From: Natrinema versiforme
GTDB lineage: Archaea > Halobacteriota > Halobacteria > Halobacteriales > Natrialbaceae
Reading direction: 5' to 3'
Assembly: GCF_005576615.1 (NCBI RefSeq)
Contig: NZ_CP040330.1
Location: 3,683,117-3,747,116 of the forward strand
DNA length: 64,000 bases
The stretch's first letter is position 1. Every line of letters begins with the position of its first letter. The position numbers and the translations under genes were made by a program. Below the pieces are notes generated by a model. The model was given only the letters and a program-made list of their open reading frames with translations, made no database searches and was not told the DNA's origin. Shown one piece after another: positions 51,298 to 60,634 of the stretch.

Positions 51298-52331
51298 CAG
51301 CGCTTCGCCTCGAGGGCGTCTCGAAGGCCTACAGCGACACCGTCGCCCTCGAGGGCGTCGATCTCACCGTTCGCGACGGGGAGTTTTTCACCCTCGTCGG
51401 GCCCTCCGGCTGCGGGAAGACGACGACGCTGCGGACGATCGCCGGCTTCGAGGAGCCGACCGACGGCGCGGTCCGCTTCGATAGCCGGGAGATGACCGGC
51501 GTACCGCCCGAGCAGCGAGACGTCGGCGTGGTCTTCCAGAGCTACGCGCTGTTCCCCCACATGAGTGTCGCCGAAAACGTCGGCTATGGGCTCCAGTTCC
51601 GGGACCCGCCGGACGGGGCGACGGTCGACGACCGCGTCGCCGACCTCCTCGAGTTGGTCGATCTCGAGGAGATGGGCGAGCGCAGCCCCGAGCAGCTCTC
51701 GGGCGGCCAGCGCCAACGGGTGGCGCTCGCTCGAGCGCTCGCCCCGGCGCCGGATCTCCTCTTGCTCGACGAACCGATGAGCGCGCTCGACGCGCAACTT
51801 CGGGAGTCGCTACGCCGGCAAATCAAGCGGATTCAGTCGGAGCTCGAGATCACGACGGTCTACGTCACGCACGATCAGGCCGAAGCGTTGGCGATCTCGG
51901 ACCGGCTCGCGGTCATGAACGACGGCGGAGTCGAGCAGGTCGGCCGACCGCAAGAGATCTATCGCGAGCCCGCGACCCGGTTCGTCGCCGAGTTCGTCGG
52001 GGACAACAACGTCTTCGACGGCGAGGTCCGCAGCCGCGAGGGCGAGTACTCACAGATCGATATCGGCGGCGAGACCTTCGCGGTGCCGTCGCTCCCTGAG
52101 GGAACCGACCGGGTCACGATCTGCGTGCGCCCGGGCGCGCTCTCGCAGTCCGCCGAGCGAAACCGGCTGACGGTGAGCGTCGAGACCAGCGAGTTCCTCG
52201 GCGAAACCGTCCGCGTCAACGGCCGGTGGAACGGCACCGAAATCGTCCTCCAGCGGCCGTCCGTCCCGGAGCGCGACGAACTGACGGTCGGGTTCGCGCC
52301 CGAGGGCGCACACGTCGTCGCTCGGCGCTGA
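51294..52331 (+). CDS. thiQ: ABC transporter ATPase, ThiQ/PotA-like
   Basis: 345-residue ATPase of the thiamine-type importer. Walker A VGPSGCGKTTTLRT, Q-loop VVFQSYALFPHM, signature LSGGQRQRVALARAL, Walker B LLLLDEPMSALD, switch-His VTHDQAEAL. The C-terminal ~110 residues (AEFVGDNNVFDGEVRSREGE onward) form a TOBE-like domain, so the ATPase is longer than classic ThiQ (~235) and more like the CysA/PotA/FbpC subgroup. Overlaps thiP by ATGA. It closes the three-gene operon. Confidence 0.85.
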   Translation: MTALRLEGVSKAYSDTVALEGVDLTVRDGEFFTLVGPSGCGKTTTLRTIAGFEEPTDGAVRFDSREMTGVPPEQRDVGVVFQSYALFPHMSVAENVGYGLQFRDPPDGATVDDRVADLLELVDLEEMGERSPEQLSGGQRQRVALARALAPAPDLLLLDEPMSALDAQLRESLRRQIKRIQSELEITTVYVTHDQAEALAISDRLAVMNDGGVEQVGRPQEIYREPATRFVAEFVGDNNVFDGEVRSREGEYSQIDIGGETFAVPSLPEGTDRVTICVRPGALSQSAERNRLTVSVETSEFLGETVRVNGRWNGTEIVLQRPSVPERDELTVGFAPEGAHVVARR

Positions 52332-52402
52332 GCCGGCGCAGGGAGACGCTCGCCGGAACTCGCAGGTGATCGCTTTTCCGCTCGAGTGTGCTATACACCC
52401 GC

Positions 52403-52714
52403 ATGAAAATCACTCGTCAGCTCCGGATCGCCGTCGAGCGGAGAGAGATCGCGGTCGGGACCGAAGTCACCGTTCGCGTCCGCGATGACCGGCGACAGCC
52501 CGTCGAAGGGGCCCTCGTGACGACCGAGACGAAATCGATACGGACGGACGAGCGGGGGCTGTGTCGACTGCGGATCGACTCGCCCGGATACTGGAAGCTC
52601 GTCGCGGCGAAGTCCCCGAGCGAGCGCGTCGCGTACGAGCCGGCGTCGACGCTCGTTCGGGTGGTGCCGAGCGCGTCCAGACGCCGTCCGCGTCGGCACG
52701 TGGGTTCCCGATGA
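52403..52714 (+). CDS. Carboxypeptidase-regulatory-like small beta protein
   Basis: 103 residues from ATG 52403. The region TEVTVRVRDDRRQPVEGALV, followed by TDERGLCRLRIDSPGYWKLV, resembles the carboxypeptidase regulatory-like/transthyretin fold with the D-x-x-x-P-V-x-G-A motif. A few charged residues end the protein. Probably intracellular since no signal peptide is seen. Function unknown. The gene is monocistronic. Confidence 0.65.
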   Translation: MKITRQLRIAVERREIAVGTEVTVRVRDDRRQPVEGALVTTETKSIRTDERGLCRLRIDSPGYWKLVAAKSPSERVAYEPASTLVRVVPSASRRRPRRHVGSR

Positions 52715-52868
52715 GGTGATCGCATCGCGCGACCGGCCCAGCGACTCGTCTCGGGGCTCGAGACGCGTTCAGTCGTCCGAACACGAGCAGACGGTCGAAC
52801 GCCCGTCTCGGATGAGCGACGGATTGGCATGGCACACCGTTATCCCGGCCGCCACCGTATACGATAGC

Positions 52869-53057
52869 ATGGCAGACACCAAGGACAGTCGGAACGATCA
52901 AGCCGACGACGCCGAAGAGCGTCAGCGCGAGCGGGAACTCGAGGAGGCCCTCGAGCGAGACGACGAGGACGAGCCGCCGCTCGACGAGGAGACGCGTGAG
53001 GCAGACGTCGACTCCGACGGAGATGAGCGGGACGAAGAGGATGCGACGGAGGAGTAG
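52869..53057 (+). CDS. Very acidic small protein, 62 aa
   Basis: 62-residue protein composed almost entirely of Asp, Glu, Arg and Ala, from ATG 52869 to stop at 53055-53057. The segment DDAEERQRERELEEALERDD is helical-looking. Haloarchaeal genomes contain similar highly charged small proteins with unknown function. TTATCC at 52843-52848 lies 20-25 bases before the ATG. Convergent with the SLC13 gene. Coding potential is supported by strong acidity; no homologue recognised. Confidence 0.5.
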   Translation: MADTKDSRNDQADDAEERQRERELEEALERDDEDEPPLDEETREADVDSDGDERDEEDATEE

Positions 53058-53063
53058 GAGTCG

Positions 53064-55013
53064 CTACGTCAGGCCCCAGAAGAACGCGATTCCAAAGACG
53101 GTCACGACGGAGAGCAGCAACTGCAGCGGCGCGCCGACGCGGACGAAGTCCATGAATTTGTAGCCGCCGGGGCCGTAGACGAACAGGTTCGTCTGGTAGC
53201 CGACGGGCGTGAGGAACGCCGTCGAGGCCGCGAACGTCACCGCCAGCACGAACGCGAAGGGGTTCGCGCCGATCTGGTCGGCGGTCTCGACGGCCACGGG
53301 GAGCATCAACACGACGCTCGCGTTGTTGGAGATGACGCCCGTGATGAGCCCCGTCGCGAGGTAGAACACCCAGAGGACGCCGAGGACCGGCAGATAGGCC
53401 CCCGTTGCGGCGACGAGACTCCCAAGTAGGTCCGCGCCGCCGGTCTGTTCGAGGGCCATGCCGAGGGGGATGATGCCGGCCAGCAGGAAGATCACGTCCC
53501 ACTCGACGGCGTCATAGATCTCGGTCGGCTTGAGGACGCCCGTCGCGACCATCGCCACGACGCCCGCGAGCGCGGTCACGAGGATCGGCAAGGAGAGCGA
53601 CGACATCGCCTCGAGCCCGGCGATACCGGTCGCGCCGGCGAGGGTCGCGCCGACCGCCCCCCACGGGACGGCGACGAAGCCGATGACGCCAGCCATGATC
53701 GCCGCCGCGTGGGGAATCTTCTCGGTCCGGTAGTCCGGCTCTTCGGGTTCGTGTGCGACGATGAAGTCGTCGTTCTGCGAGAGGCGATCGATGCTGTCCG
53801 GGGCTGCCTGCACCAACAGCGTGTCGCCGACGCGAATGCGGCGCTCGTCCATGTCCTCGCGGACCGTCTCGCCCCGGCTGCGGAAGGCCAGCACGGTCGC
53901 ATCGTAGCGCTGGCGGAACGTCGAACTCTCGAGGGATTCGCCGACGAGGAACGAGCCGCGGGGGACGACCACTTCGACGAGGGTCCGATCCGGCACTTCG
54001 TCGGGCTCTAAGTCGTCGGCGGTCTCGGGACTGCCCGAGAGGGTGAGCGTTTCCCGGTCGACGAACTGCTGGACGGTGTCGCGGTCGGCCCGCAGTCGGA
54101 GCAGGTCGCCGGCCCGGATCGTCTTCTGACCGATCGGTTCGATGAACTCCTCGTCGTCGCGGACGACCTGGATGATGTCGGCGTCGAACTCGACGTGATC
54201 GATGGCGTCCGCGACGGTCGTGTCGACGATCGGCGAGTCGTCGTTGACGACGACCTCGGTCAGGTACTCCTCGATCGCGTACTCCTGTACGTAGTCCTCC
54301 TCGACGGGGACGCGCTCGGGCAACAGTCGGTGGCCGATCGTCATGAGATAGACGCTGCCGACGAGCAACACGATGATTCCGAGTTTGGTGAACTCGAACA
54401 TCGAGAATGGATGATCGAGCAGGCGCGCGGAGACGTCGCTCGCGAGGATGTTCGTCGAGGTGCCGATGAGAGTGAGCATCCCGCCGAACATCGAGGCGTA
54501 GGAGAGCGGAATCAGGAGCTTCGAGGGAGAGGTCTTCCCCTTGTGGGCGATATCGGAGATGACGGGCACGAGGATGGCGACGACCGGCGTGTTGTTGATA
54601 AAACCGGAGATCGGACCGCTGACGCTGATCGTCGCGAGCAGCTGTTTGTCGAGGTCGTCGCCCGCGAACGCGGACATCTTGCGGCCGAGGATCTGGACGA
54701 CGCCGGTCTGGCTGATCCCCGAACTGAGAATGAGCATCGCGAGGACGGTGATCGTCGCCGAATTGGAAAACCCCGAGGTCCCTTCGCCCGTCGAAATCTC
54801 GGTGAAGTTCACCACGCCGTCGGCCCCGAGCACCATCAACAGGACCATGATCAGGATGGCGGTCACGTCGATTGGCAGCCACTCGGTAATGAACAGCACC
54901 AGCGCGATGGCGATAATTCCGAACACGACCAGCATCTGGGGCGTCACCTCGAGGCCGCCGGAATCGGCGACCAGCGGAGCGACACCGATAGCTGACGGGG
55001 GCAGTCCGGACAC
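53064..55013 (-). CDS. SLC13-family (DASS) permease with TrkA-C domains
   Basis: 649-residue transporter with about 11 helices flanking a large cytosolic insert. SLC13 N-half contains MLILSSGISQTGVVQILGRK and GFINNTPVVAILVPV; the C-half has GIIPLGMALEQTGGADLLGS and TGLITGVISNNASVVLMLPV (N-N-A-S ion-binding motif). Between are two RCK_C/TrkA-C regulatory domains (about residues 205-395) with VVVPRGSFLVGESLESSTFR. It is of the YfbS/ArsB-like class of anion or dicarboxylate transporters, regulated by a cytosolic ligand. ATG at 55013. Confidence 0.9.
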   Translation of the reverse strand: MSGLPPSAIGVAPLVADSGGLEVTPQMLVVFGIIAIALVLFITEWLPIDVTAILIMVLLMVLGADGVVNFTEISTGEGTSGFSNSATITVLAMLILSSGISQTGVVQILGRKMSAFAGDDLDKQLLATISVSGPISGFINNTPVVAILVPVISDIAHKGKTSPSKLLIPLSYASMFGGMLTLIGTSTNILASDVSARLLDHPFSMFEFTKLGIIVLLVGSVYLMTIGHRLLPERVPVEEDYVQEYAIEEYLTEVVVNDDSPIVDTTVADAIDHVEFDADIIQVVRDDEEFIEPIGQKTIRAGDLLRLRADRDTVQQFVDRETLTLSGSPETADDLEPDEVPDRTLVEVVVPRGSFLVGESLESSTFRQRYDATVLAFRSRGETVREDMDERRIRVGDTLLVQAAPDSIDRLSQNDDFIVAHEPEEPDYRTEKIPHAAAIMAGVIGFVAVPWGAVGATLAGATGIAGLEAMSSLSLPILVTALAGVVAMVATGVLKPTEIYDAVEWDVIFLLAGIIPLGMALEQTGGADLLGSLVAATGAYLPVLGVLWVFYLATGLITGVISNNASVVLMLPVAVETADQIGANPFAFVLAVTFAASTAFLTPVGYQTNLFVYGPGGYKFMDFVRVGAPLQLLLSVVTVFGIAFFWGLT

Positions 55014-55073
55014 AGTTACCAGGATGGATTCCCTGCCGGCCCCGCTTGAAGCCCCCGGTTCGAGACGGCTGTA

Positions 55074-55091
55074 GCCGGGCCTAAGCCCGGC
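55074..55091 (-). terminator. GC hairpin between helicase and SLC13 genes
   Basis: GCCGGGC-CTAA-GCCCGGC: perfect 7-bp stem, four-base loop, 18 bases downstream of the helicase stop. No T-run follows on either strand, so a role as 3'-end structure or terminator is only suggested. Confidence 0.35.
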
Positions 55092-55108
55092 CCGCGGTTC
55101 GATGCCCG

Positions 55109-57499
55109 CTACTGCGAGGCGAGTCGCGAGCGGAACCGCTCGAGGCCCACGTCGAGCATGTCGGGACTGACCGGCTGGAACTCGCTGTCCTCGGGCAGGT
55201 ACGGCCGAACGGAGTCCCAGCTATCGCGGGCGTAGCGCTCGTCGAGCAGGACGCGAACGCCGACGTCGTCGGGACTGCGGATGACGCGGCCGATCGCCTG
55301 CCGGGCCTTCCGCACCGCGGGGACCGTCAGCGCGTAGGTGAAACCGTCGCCGAACTCGTCGTCGTAGGCCCGGCGAACAGCCTTGGTCCGCGGGCTCGAG
55401 GTGTTGACGATCGGAACACCGCAGACGACGGCCGCGGCGAGGCGGTCGCCGCTGTAGTCGACGCCCTCGGTCAGCGTGCCCCGGAGACTCGTGACGAGCA
55501 CCTTCCCCTGGCCGGCGAAGAACTCGTCTTTGAGCGACTGGGTGGTCTCGTCGTCGCTGGCGGCGTCGAGCAGGACCGGCTTGTCGACGCGGTCCTCGAG
55601 TTCGCCGGCGACCCACTCGGCTTCGGCATAGCTGGGCATCCCGACGAGGACGTTCCCGGGGAGCCCTGCGACTTTCGCGATCGCGTTCGCGTAGGACCGG
55701 CGCGTCTGCGTGTCTTCGTCCCGGCCGCCGCGATTGTCGTAGGTGAACTTCGGCGCGGCGACGGCGAAGCTCTCGCGGTTCTCCGCGGGGAAGTGGAGCC
55801 CGTATCGGCGCTCGACGACCGGCCGGTCTTCCTCACGCTCGAGGTACTGGAGTCCGGTCACCTCGGTGAAGGCGTCCATCGGCTCGAGGGTCGCGCTCAT
55901 CAGAATCCCGCCGCCAAACATGCCGAGCCGGTCACCGATCGCGTCGCTGGGCACGCAGTTGTGCAGGGCGAGCCGAGCGTTATAGGCTCGTCGCCACGAG
56001 TCCGGCGGCTCGGTGTCGTCCCACGTCCGCTCGAGTTCGATCTCCCGGAAGTAGTCGGTGTGACCCCGGCGGTACCACTCGCCGAGCACGCGGCCGACGG
56101 CGGGCGCGGCGCGGGTTCGGTCCTCGTCTTCGGCCTCGTTCAGGACCCGCTCGACGACCGCGCCGACGGCCTCGGCGCGGACCCACTCCGCGTCGCCGTG
56201 TCCCGCGTTCTTCGCCCACTCCGTGAGTTCGTCTTCGGTGGGGACACCGGGATCGCGGAGCGGGATCTCCTCGTCGCGGAGATCGTTCAGGTTCGACTGC
56301 CAGCCCCGGTAGTTCCGGTCGAGGTGTGCGGTGACCCGCCGGTCGAGTTCCTCGCGGAGGTCCTGGACGAACTCGAGGGTTCGATTGAGTTCCTCGAACG
56401 AGACGTCGCTGTCGTTCAGTTCCCCGCGGACGAGGTCGGCATCGGCGGTTTTCGAGCCACCTTCGGCCTGTCGGCCCTCGCGTTCGAACGTGATCGGCTG
56501 GATGACCCGCGAGAGTTCGGTTTCGGCGTCACGGAGGGTGCGGTCGGCGATCCCTTCGCTGACCAGATCGCGAACGCGGGGCTCTAACATGTGGGCTTCG
56601 TCGCAGACGACGAACGTCGACTCGTCCAGTAGTGCGCCAGTAAAGGAGCCGACCGTCCGGGGATCGAAGGCGTGATAATAATTCCCGATCACGACCTCGA
56701 CCTCGCCGAGGGCGGCCCCCATCACGGAGTGCGGACAAGTGCCGTGTTTGACCGAGCGAGCGACCAGTTCCTCGGGCGTGACCATTCCCGCGTCGGTGAA
56801 ATCGTAGGGAACCGCTTCCGCGGCCGAGCCGTCCTCCTCCTCTTCGGGCAGGTCCTCGAGATACTGTGCGTAGAACGGACAGTACTCGGTTTCGGCCCCG
56901 ACGGGGCCGCCCTCGCCGTACTCCGGAAGATCTGGCGGGTACGGCGTGGGTTCGCCCGCCGTCTCGAGGAACGTGTTTTTCGACCGGCTACCGCTGTCGG
57001 CCAGCCCGATCTGCTGGCTCCGGGCGCGGGCGGCCAAGTTTTTGGCCGTCGTGTCGCCGGCCTCGCCGGTGAGATCGCGGGTTCGGTCCCGCAGGGTCTC
57101 ACAGCGGTCGTAGACGTTGCCGTCGTCGATCCCCGCCGCGTTCTCTCGGTTGTACGGACAGACATCGGCCTTCCCGACGAGCGTGAGTCCCGAAATCGGG
57201 TCCCAGTCGGCGGGCAGGTTGTCGTTGATCGTCTCGAGATCCGCTTCGAACTGGCGCAGTTGCTGTTTGACGCTCGTGAGCACGAGCACGCGTTCGTAGT
57301 CGGTGTCCGGATCGCGCACGAGGTCGATCCCCGCGGTGAGCGCGATCATCGTCTTCCCGGTGCCACAGGCCCCTTCGATGACGGTGTAGCCGCCCTCTCG
57401 GCCGGTGTCGATGGCCGTCTCGATACCGTCGACCTGCGGCTCGTAGGGCTGGGTGTGGCCGAACACCGTCCGCCAATTCGTCATTCTCTCCGTACTCAT
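55109..57499 (-). CDS. Rad3/XPD-like (DinG-type) SF2 DNA helicase
   Basis: 796-residue helicase. Motif I IEGACGTGKTMIALTAG (about residues 39-55), a cysteine set for an iron-sulfur cluster (Cys in ADVCPYNRE, ETEYCPFYAQ, GTCPHSVMG), box II FVVCDEAHMLEPRV, III-like GGGILMSATLEPMDA, and VI KARQAIGRVIRSPDDV. This is the XPD/Rad3/DinG family, with a 4Fe-4S domain opening the DNA strand. Two starts are possible (57499 or 57484); no certainty. Role in repair/transcription-coupled or replication restart is inferred. Confidence 0.93.
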   Translation of the reverse strand: MSTERMTNWRTVFGHTQPYEPQVDGIETAIDTGREGGYTVIEGACGTGKTMIALTAGIDLVRDPDTDYERVLVLTSVKQQLRQFEADLETINDNLPADWDPISGLTLVGKADVCPYNRENAAGIDDGNVYDRCETLRDRTRDLTGEAGDTTAKNLAARARSQQIGLADSGSRSKNTFLETAGEPTPYPPDLPEYGEGGPVGAETEYCPFYAQYLEDLPEEEEDGSAAEAVPYDFTDAGMVTPEELVARSVKHGTCPHSVMGAALGEVEVVIGNYYHAFDPRTVGSFTGALLDESTFVVCDEAHMLEPRVRDLVSEGIADRTLRDAETELSRVIQPITFEREGRQAEGGSKTADADLVRGELNDSDVSFEELNRTLEFVQDLREELDRRVTAHLDRNYRGWQSNLNDLRDEEIPLRDPGVPTEDELTEWAKNAGHGDAEWVRAEAVGAVVERVLNEAEDEDRTRAAPAVGRVLGEWYRRGHTDYFREIELERTWDDTEPPDSWRRAYNARLALHNCVPSDAIGDRLGMFGGGILMSATLEPMDAFTEVTGLQYLEREEDRPVVERRYGLHFPAENRESFAVAAPKFTYDNRGGRDEDTQTRRSYANAIAKVAGLPGNVLVGMPSYAEAEWVAGELEDRVDKPVLLDAASDDETTQSLKDEFFAGQGKVLVTSLRGTLTEGVDYSGDRLAAAVVCGVPIVNTSSPRTKAVRRAYDDEFGDGFTYALTVPAVRKARQAIGRVIRSPDDVGVRVLLDERYARDSWDSVRPYLPEDSEFQPVSPDMLDVGLERFRSRLASQ

Positions 57500-57698
57500 C
57501 GTCGGTCGTCCATAGCGTTGACGGACTCGAATAGCCGCGTCATGTGGGATAAATGTCCGGAGCGGATGTCGGGAGCGAGTATCGAGTTGTCGGCGGTTGC
57601 TCGGGCGACTCGAAACGACGGTCCGACAGTACCACCGACGCCACGCACCGGTTGCTGCCAGCGTGACCCTTTAACCACCAGAGTTCCTACGGCCGTCT

Positions 57699-57935
57699 GT
57701 GAAGGTTCCCCAATCCCTCGAGAACGTCGACCAAGACGCGGTCATCCGTACGTTCGAGTACGGCGACGGTAGCATCATCGCGGTCGATTTCGGTAGTTCG
57801 GCCGCAGACACCTCGGTCGACATCGTCGGCTCGACCGCGATCATCGTGGCGGACGGCGAGCAGTTCGAGTTCGAGCTCCCGCCTGAGGCGAGCGATGTCT
57901 CCGCGCGAAACGGCGTCCTCACGATCGAAGAGTAG
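57699..57935 (+). CDS. DUF7127/Hsp20-like small protein
   Basis: 78 residues from the GTG at 57699: KVPQSLENVDQDAVIRTFEY, DGSIIAVDFGSSAADTSVDI, FELPPEASDVSARNGVLTIE. The last segment (ARNGVLTI) is the Hsp20/alpha-crystallin-like ending, and the family is the haloarchaeal DUF7127 (as I recall). No catalytic residue is apparent. Possibly chaperone-like or regulatory. The gene is followed by a short intergenic gap and DUF1684. Confidence 0.7.
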   Translation: MKVPQSLENVDQDAVIRTFEYGDGSIIAVDFGSSAADTSVDIVGSTAIIVADGEQFEFELPPEASDVSARNGVLTIEE

Positions 57936-58083
57936 CGACCGCTACGACCGACTGCGGCGAGGACGAGCGATCGATTGGCCACTGTTTTGTGTTTTGACCG
58001 GGTCGACCCGTGACCGAGCCGGCTGGTATTTCGAAACGGGACCGAAGCGCAACGCCTTCCCCGGTCCGTCGACTACTTCGGCT

Positions 58084-58659
58084 ATGAGCGATTCTATCGA
58101 CGTCGACCGCTGGCGCGACGAACTCGAGTCGAAACGCGCCGAGAAAGACGAGTTCTTCGCCGACCATCCCCAGTCGCCGATCCCGCCCGAAGAGCGCGAG
58201 GACTTCGAGGGGCTCGACTACTTCGACCCGGACCCGACCTACCGCGTGACCGCGACGGCGCGAGTCCACGAAGAGCCCGAGGTCGTGCTGATCGACACCA
58301 CCGCGGGCCGCGAGATGCGCTATCTCCGCGTCGCGACGCTGGAGTTCGACCTCGACCGCGAAAACGAGGACCTAGAAGACGGCACGTTCGAATTGGCGGC
58401 CTACCGGCAGGAGAGCCCGAACGAACAGCCGCTGTTCGTCCCGTTCCGCGACAAGACGACGGGCCAGCAGACCTACCAGGGCGGCCGGTACATGGAACTC
58501 GAGCCGACGGGCGACCTCGCGGACGGCGACGAAATCGTCGTGGACTTCAACCTCGCGTACTCCCCGTTTTGCGCCTACAGCGATACCTTCGACTGTCCGC
58601 TCCCTCCCGAGGAGAACTGGCTCGAGGTAACGATTCCGGCCGGCGAACGGGACGACTAG
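58084..58659 (+). CDS. DUF1684 family protein
   Basis: 191-residue protein with the DUF1684 pattern: RWRDELESKRAEKDEFFADH (N-terminal helix with the K-D-x-F-x-x-H run), SPIPPEEREDFEGLDYFDPD, then FVPFRDKTTGQQTYQGGRYM and YSPFCAYSDTFDCPLPPEEN near the end (the conserved NPxC/Y-like region). Length is usual for this family. Function is unknown; some suggest a role in stress or binding. ATG 58084. Confidence 0.88.
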   Translation: MSDSIDVDRWRDELESKRAEKDEFFADHPQSPIPPEEREDFEGLDYFDPDPTYRVTATARVHEEPEVVLIDTTAGREMRYLRVATLEFDLDRENEDLEDGTFELAAYRQESPNEQPLFVPFRDKTTGQQTYQGGRYMELEPTGDLADGDEIVVDFNLAYSPFCAYSDTFDCPLPPEENWLEVTIPAGERDD

Positions 58660-58842
58660 CGCGAGCGACCGGCCTCGGGAACGAGACGGCAACTCGAGTG
58701 ACTCTCGATTACGTGTGTGCGAGGGGCGTTTCGACTCGAACCACCGGACGTGTTACGGGCTGTACGCGGCGAATCGAAGGCTCGAGTCGAAATCAGGGGG
58801 TTTTCGCTGACAGGTCGGTGACAACGACCGAGTACGAAATGC

Positions 58843-59523
58843 TCACGGGGCGACGCCGACGGTGAGCAACGTCCCGAACTCGCGATAGCGTTCGACCATG
58901 TCCTCGCGACTGTCCCAGTCCTCAGTGGGGAACTCGGCCTCGCTGGGGATAGTGATCTCTCGATCGGGGATATTGTCCTGTTCGGCGACGGCCAGCCCCG
59001 CATCCTGGAAGGCCTCGCGGTACTGCCGGCGATCCCAGCGGGTCATCTCGATCGCGATGAACTCCTGCCACTCGTGGGAGTGGACGTTCTCTTCGTAGTA
59101 GTTCACGGCGCAGTAGAACGTGCCGCCGGGTCGGAGGACGCGGGCGATCTCCTCGAGGGTATGGTGGGGGTCCGCCGCGTAATAGAACGCCTCCATGCTC
59201 CAAATGTGATCGATGGAGTCGTCAGCGAACGGCAACTCGTCGAAGTCGCCGACGAGGTACCCGACGTTCGGATCGTCCGTGTAGCCCGCGGCGTTGCGGG
59301 CCATCTCCGGCGAGCCGTCGAGGCCGTAGATCCGGCCGGCGCCCTTGGTATCCCGGAGCGCTCGGCCGGCGTAGCCGCTCCCGCAGCCGAGATCGAGCAC
59401 GGTGTCGCCGGACTCGACGGGCATCCGGGCGAGCGCGTATTTTGCGGTGTGCCAGTGGCGCTCCTCCATTCCTCTATCGCGGCCGCTCGCCGCCCAGTCG
59501 TCGAACTCCTCGCGTACGCTCAT
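58843..59523 (-). CDS. SAM-dependent methyltransferase (UbiE/Coq5-like)
   Basis: 226-residue class I methyltransferase. Motif I TVLDLGCGSGYAGRALRD, motif post-I RIYGLDGSPEMARNAAG, II VGYLVGDFDELPFADDSIDH, III ARVLRPGGTFYCAVNYYEEN. A haloarchaeal relative of UbiE-like methyltransferases with substrate unknown. Start ATG 59523 (MSVREEFDDWAASGRDRGME). The DtxR-like palindrome at 59638-59653 lies 115 bases upstream of the start. Confidence 0.88.
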   Translation of the reverse strand: MSVREEFDDWAASGRDRGMEERHWHTAKYALARMPVESGDTVLDLGCGSGYAGRALRDTKGAGRIYGLDGSPEMARNAAGYTDDPNVGYLVGDFDELPFADDSIDHIWSMEAFYYAADPHHTLEEIARVLRPGGTFYCAVNYYEENVHSHEWQEFIAIEMTRWDRRQYREAFQDAGLAVAEQDNIPDREITIPSEAEFPTEDWDSREDMVERYREFGTLLTVGVAP

Positions 59524-59860
59524 ATGGAAAACATGGGCCCCGCGGGCCTAAACGCGTTCCCATCGGCCGCGCCACTCGGCCGCGCCACTCGAGTCAGCCC
59601 CACCGTTCTCACCGAGCGGAGAACCACCGATAGATACTTTAGGCTAGCCTAAAAACTAGGAGGTGAAGGGTCGTCGGTACTCGAAATCCGCGGGCATCCG
59701 GATTTCGTGTCACGCTCGGTGAGTCCGCTGTCCCAACCCCTCGCCAGTTTTTCAGACCCTTCCTCCACTCACCGGAGTTCCCACGCCGACCGTCAGCCGC
59801 GACTCCGTCGGAACGGACATCCGCACGCTTAAGGGAGTTCCCAAAGTTGTTGACGCCAAT
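59524..59860. other. Divergent regulatory region with DtxR-like palindrome, no gene seen
   Basis: Between the methyltransferase (minus) and the DUF7090-like gene (plus). Holds the 16-bp palindrome (next entry) and a CTTAAGGG TATA-like box near 59828-59835, about 28 bases before ATG 59861. No supported ORF. Confidence 0.55.
59638..59653. promoter_or_regulatory. DtxR/IdeR/SirR-like 16-bp palindrome
   Basis: TTTAGGCTAGCCTAAA, a perfect inverted repeat similar to the DtxR-family core TTAGGTTAGCCTAA. Located 115 bases upstream of the minus-strand methyltransferase start and 208 bases before the plus-strand gene. In haloarchaea DtxR-type regulators (Idr, SirR) bind iron/manganese-responsive promoters; binding here is inferred. 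Confidence 0.5.
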
Positions 59861-60439
59861 ATGGACTACACGCTTGAAATAGACGGCACCCCGGACACGA
59901 TACCGGGCGGGACCGGCGTGCTCCTCCTCCACCCGAGCACCGGAGAGACCGACCGCATCGACACCGATTTCCTCAAGACCGATACCGACAACTTCCTCGT
60001 CATCTCCACGCGAACCACCGCCCGCGAAGTCAGACAGAAACTCGAGCACTACGACGTCGACGAGGAGTGCGCCGAAATCTTGGATACGCTCAGCATCGAA
60101 CGCGGCTACTCGCGGCGCTCGAGCGAGACCGTCCACTACGTCGCCGCACCCGACGACATCGACGGCATCGTCGAACACATCGACGGCTTCCTCGACGACC
60201 ACGACGGCAAACTCCGCATCAGCTTCGACTCCGTCACCGAACTCGCCTACTACGCCGGCGACGAACAGGCGCTCGAGGCCGTCGAGCGAATTCTCGAACT
60301 GCTCGCGGACCACGACGCGGTCGGTCTCTTTCATCTCTCGGAGGAACCCCACGACGAGGCGGTCGTCGACGAGTTCCGCGGACTGTTCGACGGTATCATC
60401 GACCTCGACGAGGACGGCAGCGTCGACGCCGAGTTCTGA
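59861..60439 (+). CDS. Haloarchaeal KaiC-like/DUF7090-type protein without P-loop
   Basis: 192 residues: DYTLEIDGTPDTIPGGTGVL, then LKTDTDNFLVISTRTTAREV, VHYVAAPDDIDGIVEHIDGF, KLRISFDSVTELAYYAGDEQ, and a helical C-terminus. The order of beta strands resembles a RecA-like/KaiC fold degenerated at the ATP-binding loop (no Walker A lysine). Similar haloarchaeal proteins occur near signal transducers, but the function is unknown. Start ATG 59861; a CTTAAGGG box about 28 bases upstream supports a leaderless mRNA. Confidence 0.7.
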   Translation: MDYTLEIDGTPDTIPGGTGVLLLHPSTGETDRIDTDFLKTDTDNFLVISTRTTAREVRQKLEHYDVDEECAEILDTLSIERGYSRRSSETVHYVAAPDDIDGIVEHIDGFLDDHDGKLRISFDSVTELAYYAGDEQALEAVERILELLADHDAVGLFHLSEEPHDEAVVDEFRGLFDGIIDLDEDGSVDAEF

Positions 60440-60634
60440 ACGCGAGCGCCACGCGATTCTCAGGGTCCGACCTGCCACGGCAACTGAATCTACCCCGTAG
60501 CGATTTCCGCCACCACGATAGCGAGAGTCCCGTTTTCCGAGTGCGATCCGTACGAGAACACTGGACTCACAGATCGTCGGTGCTCGGATACGCCCGGTCG
60601 AAAAACGACGATAGAAACGGCGAACTGTCGTCGG

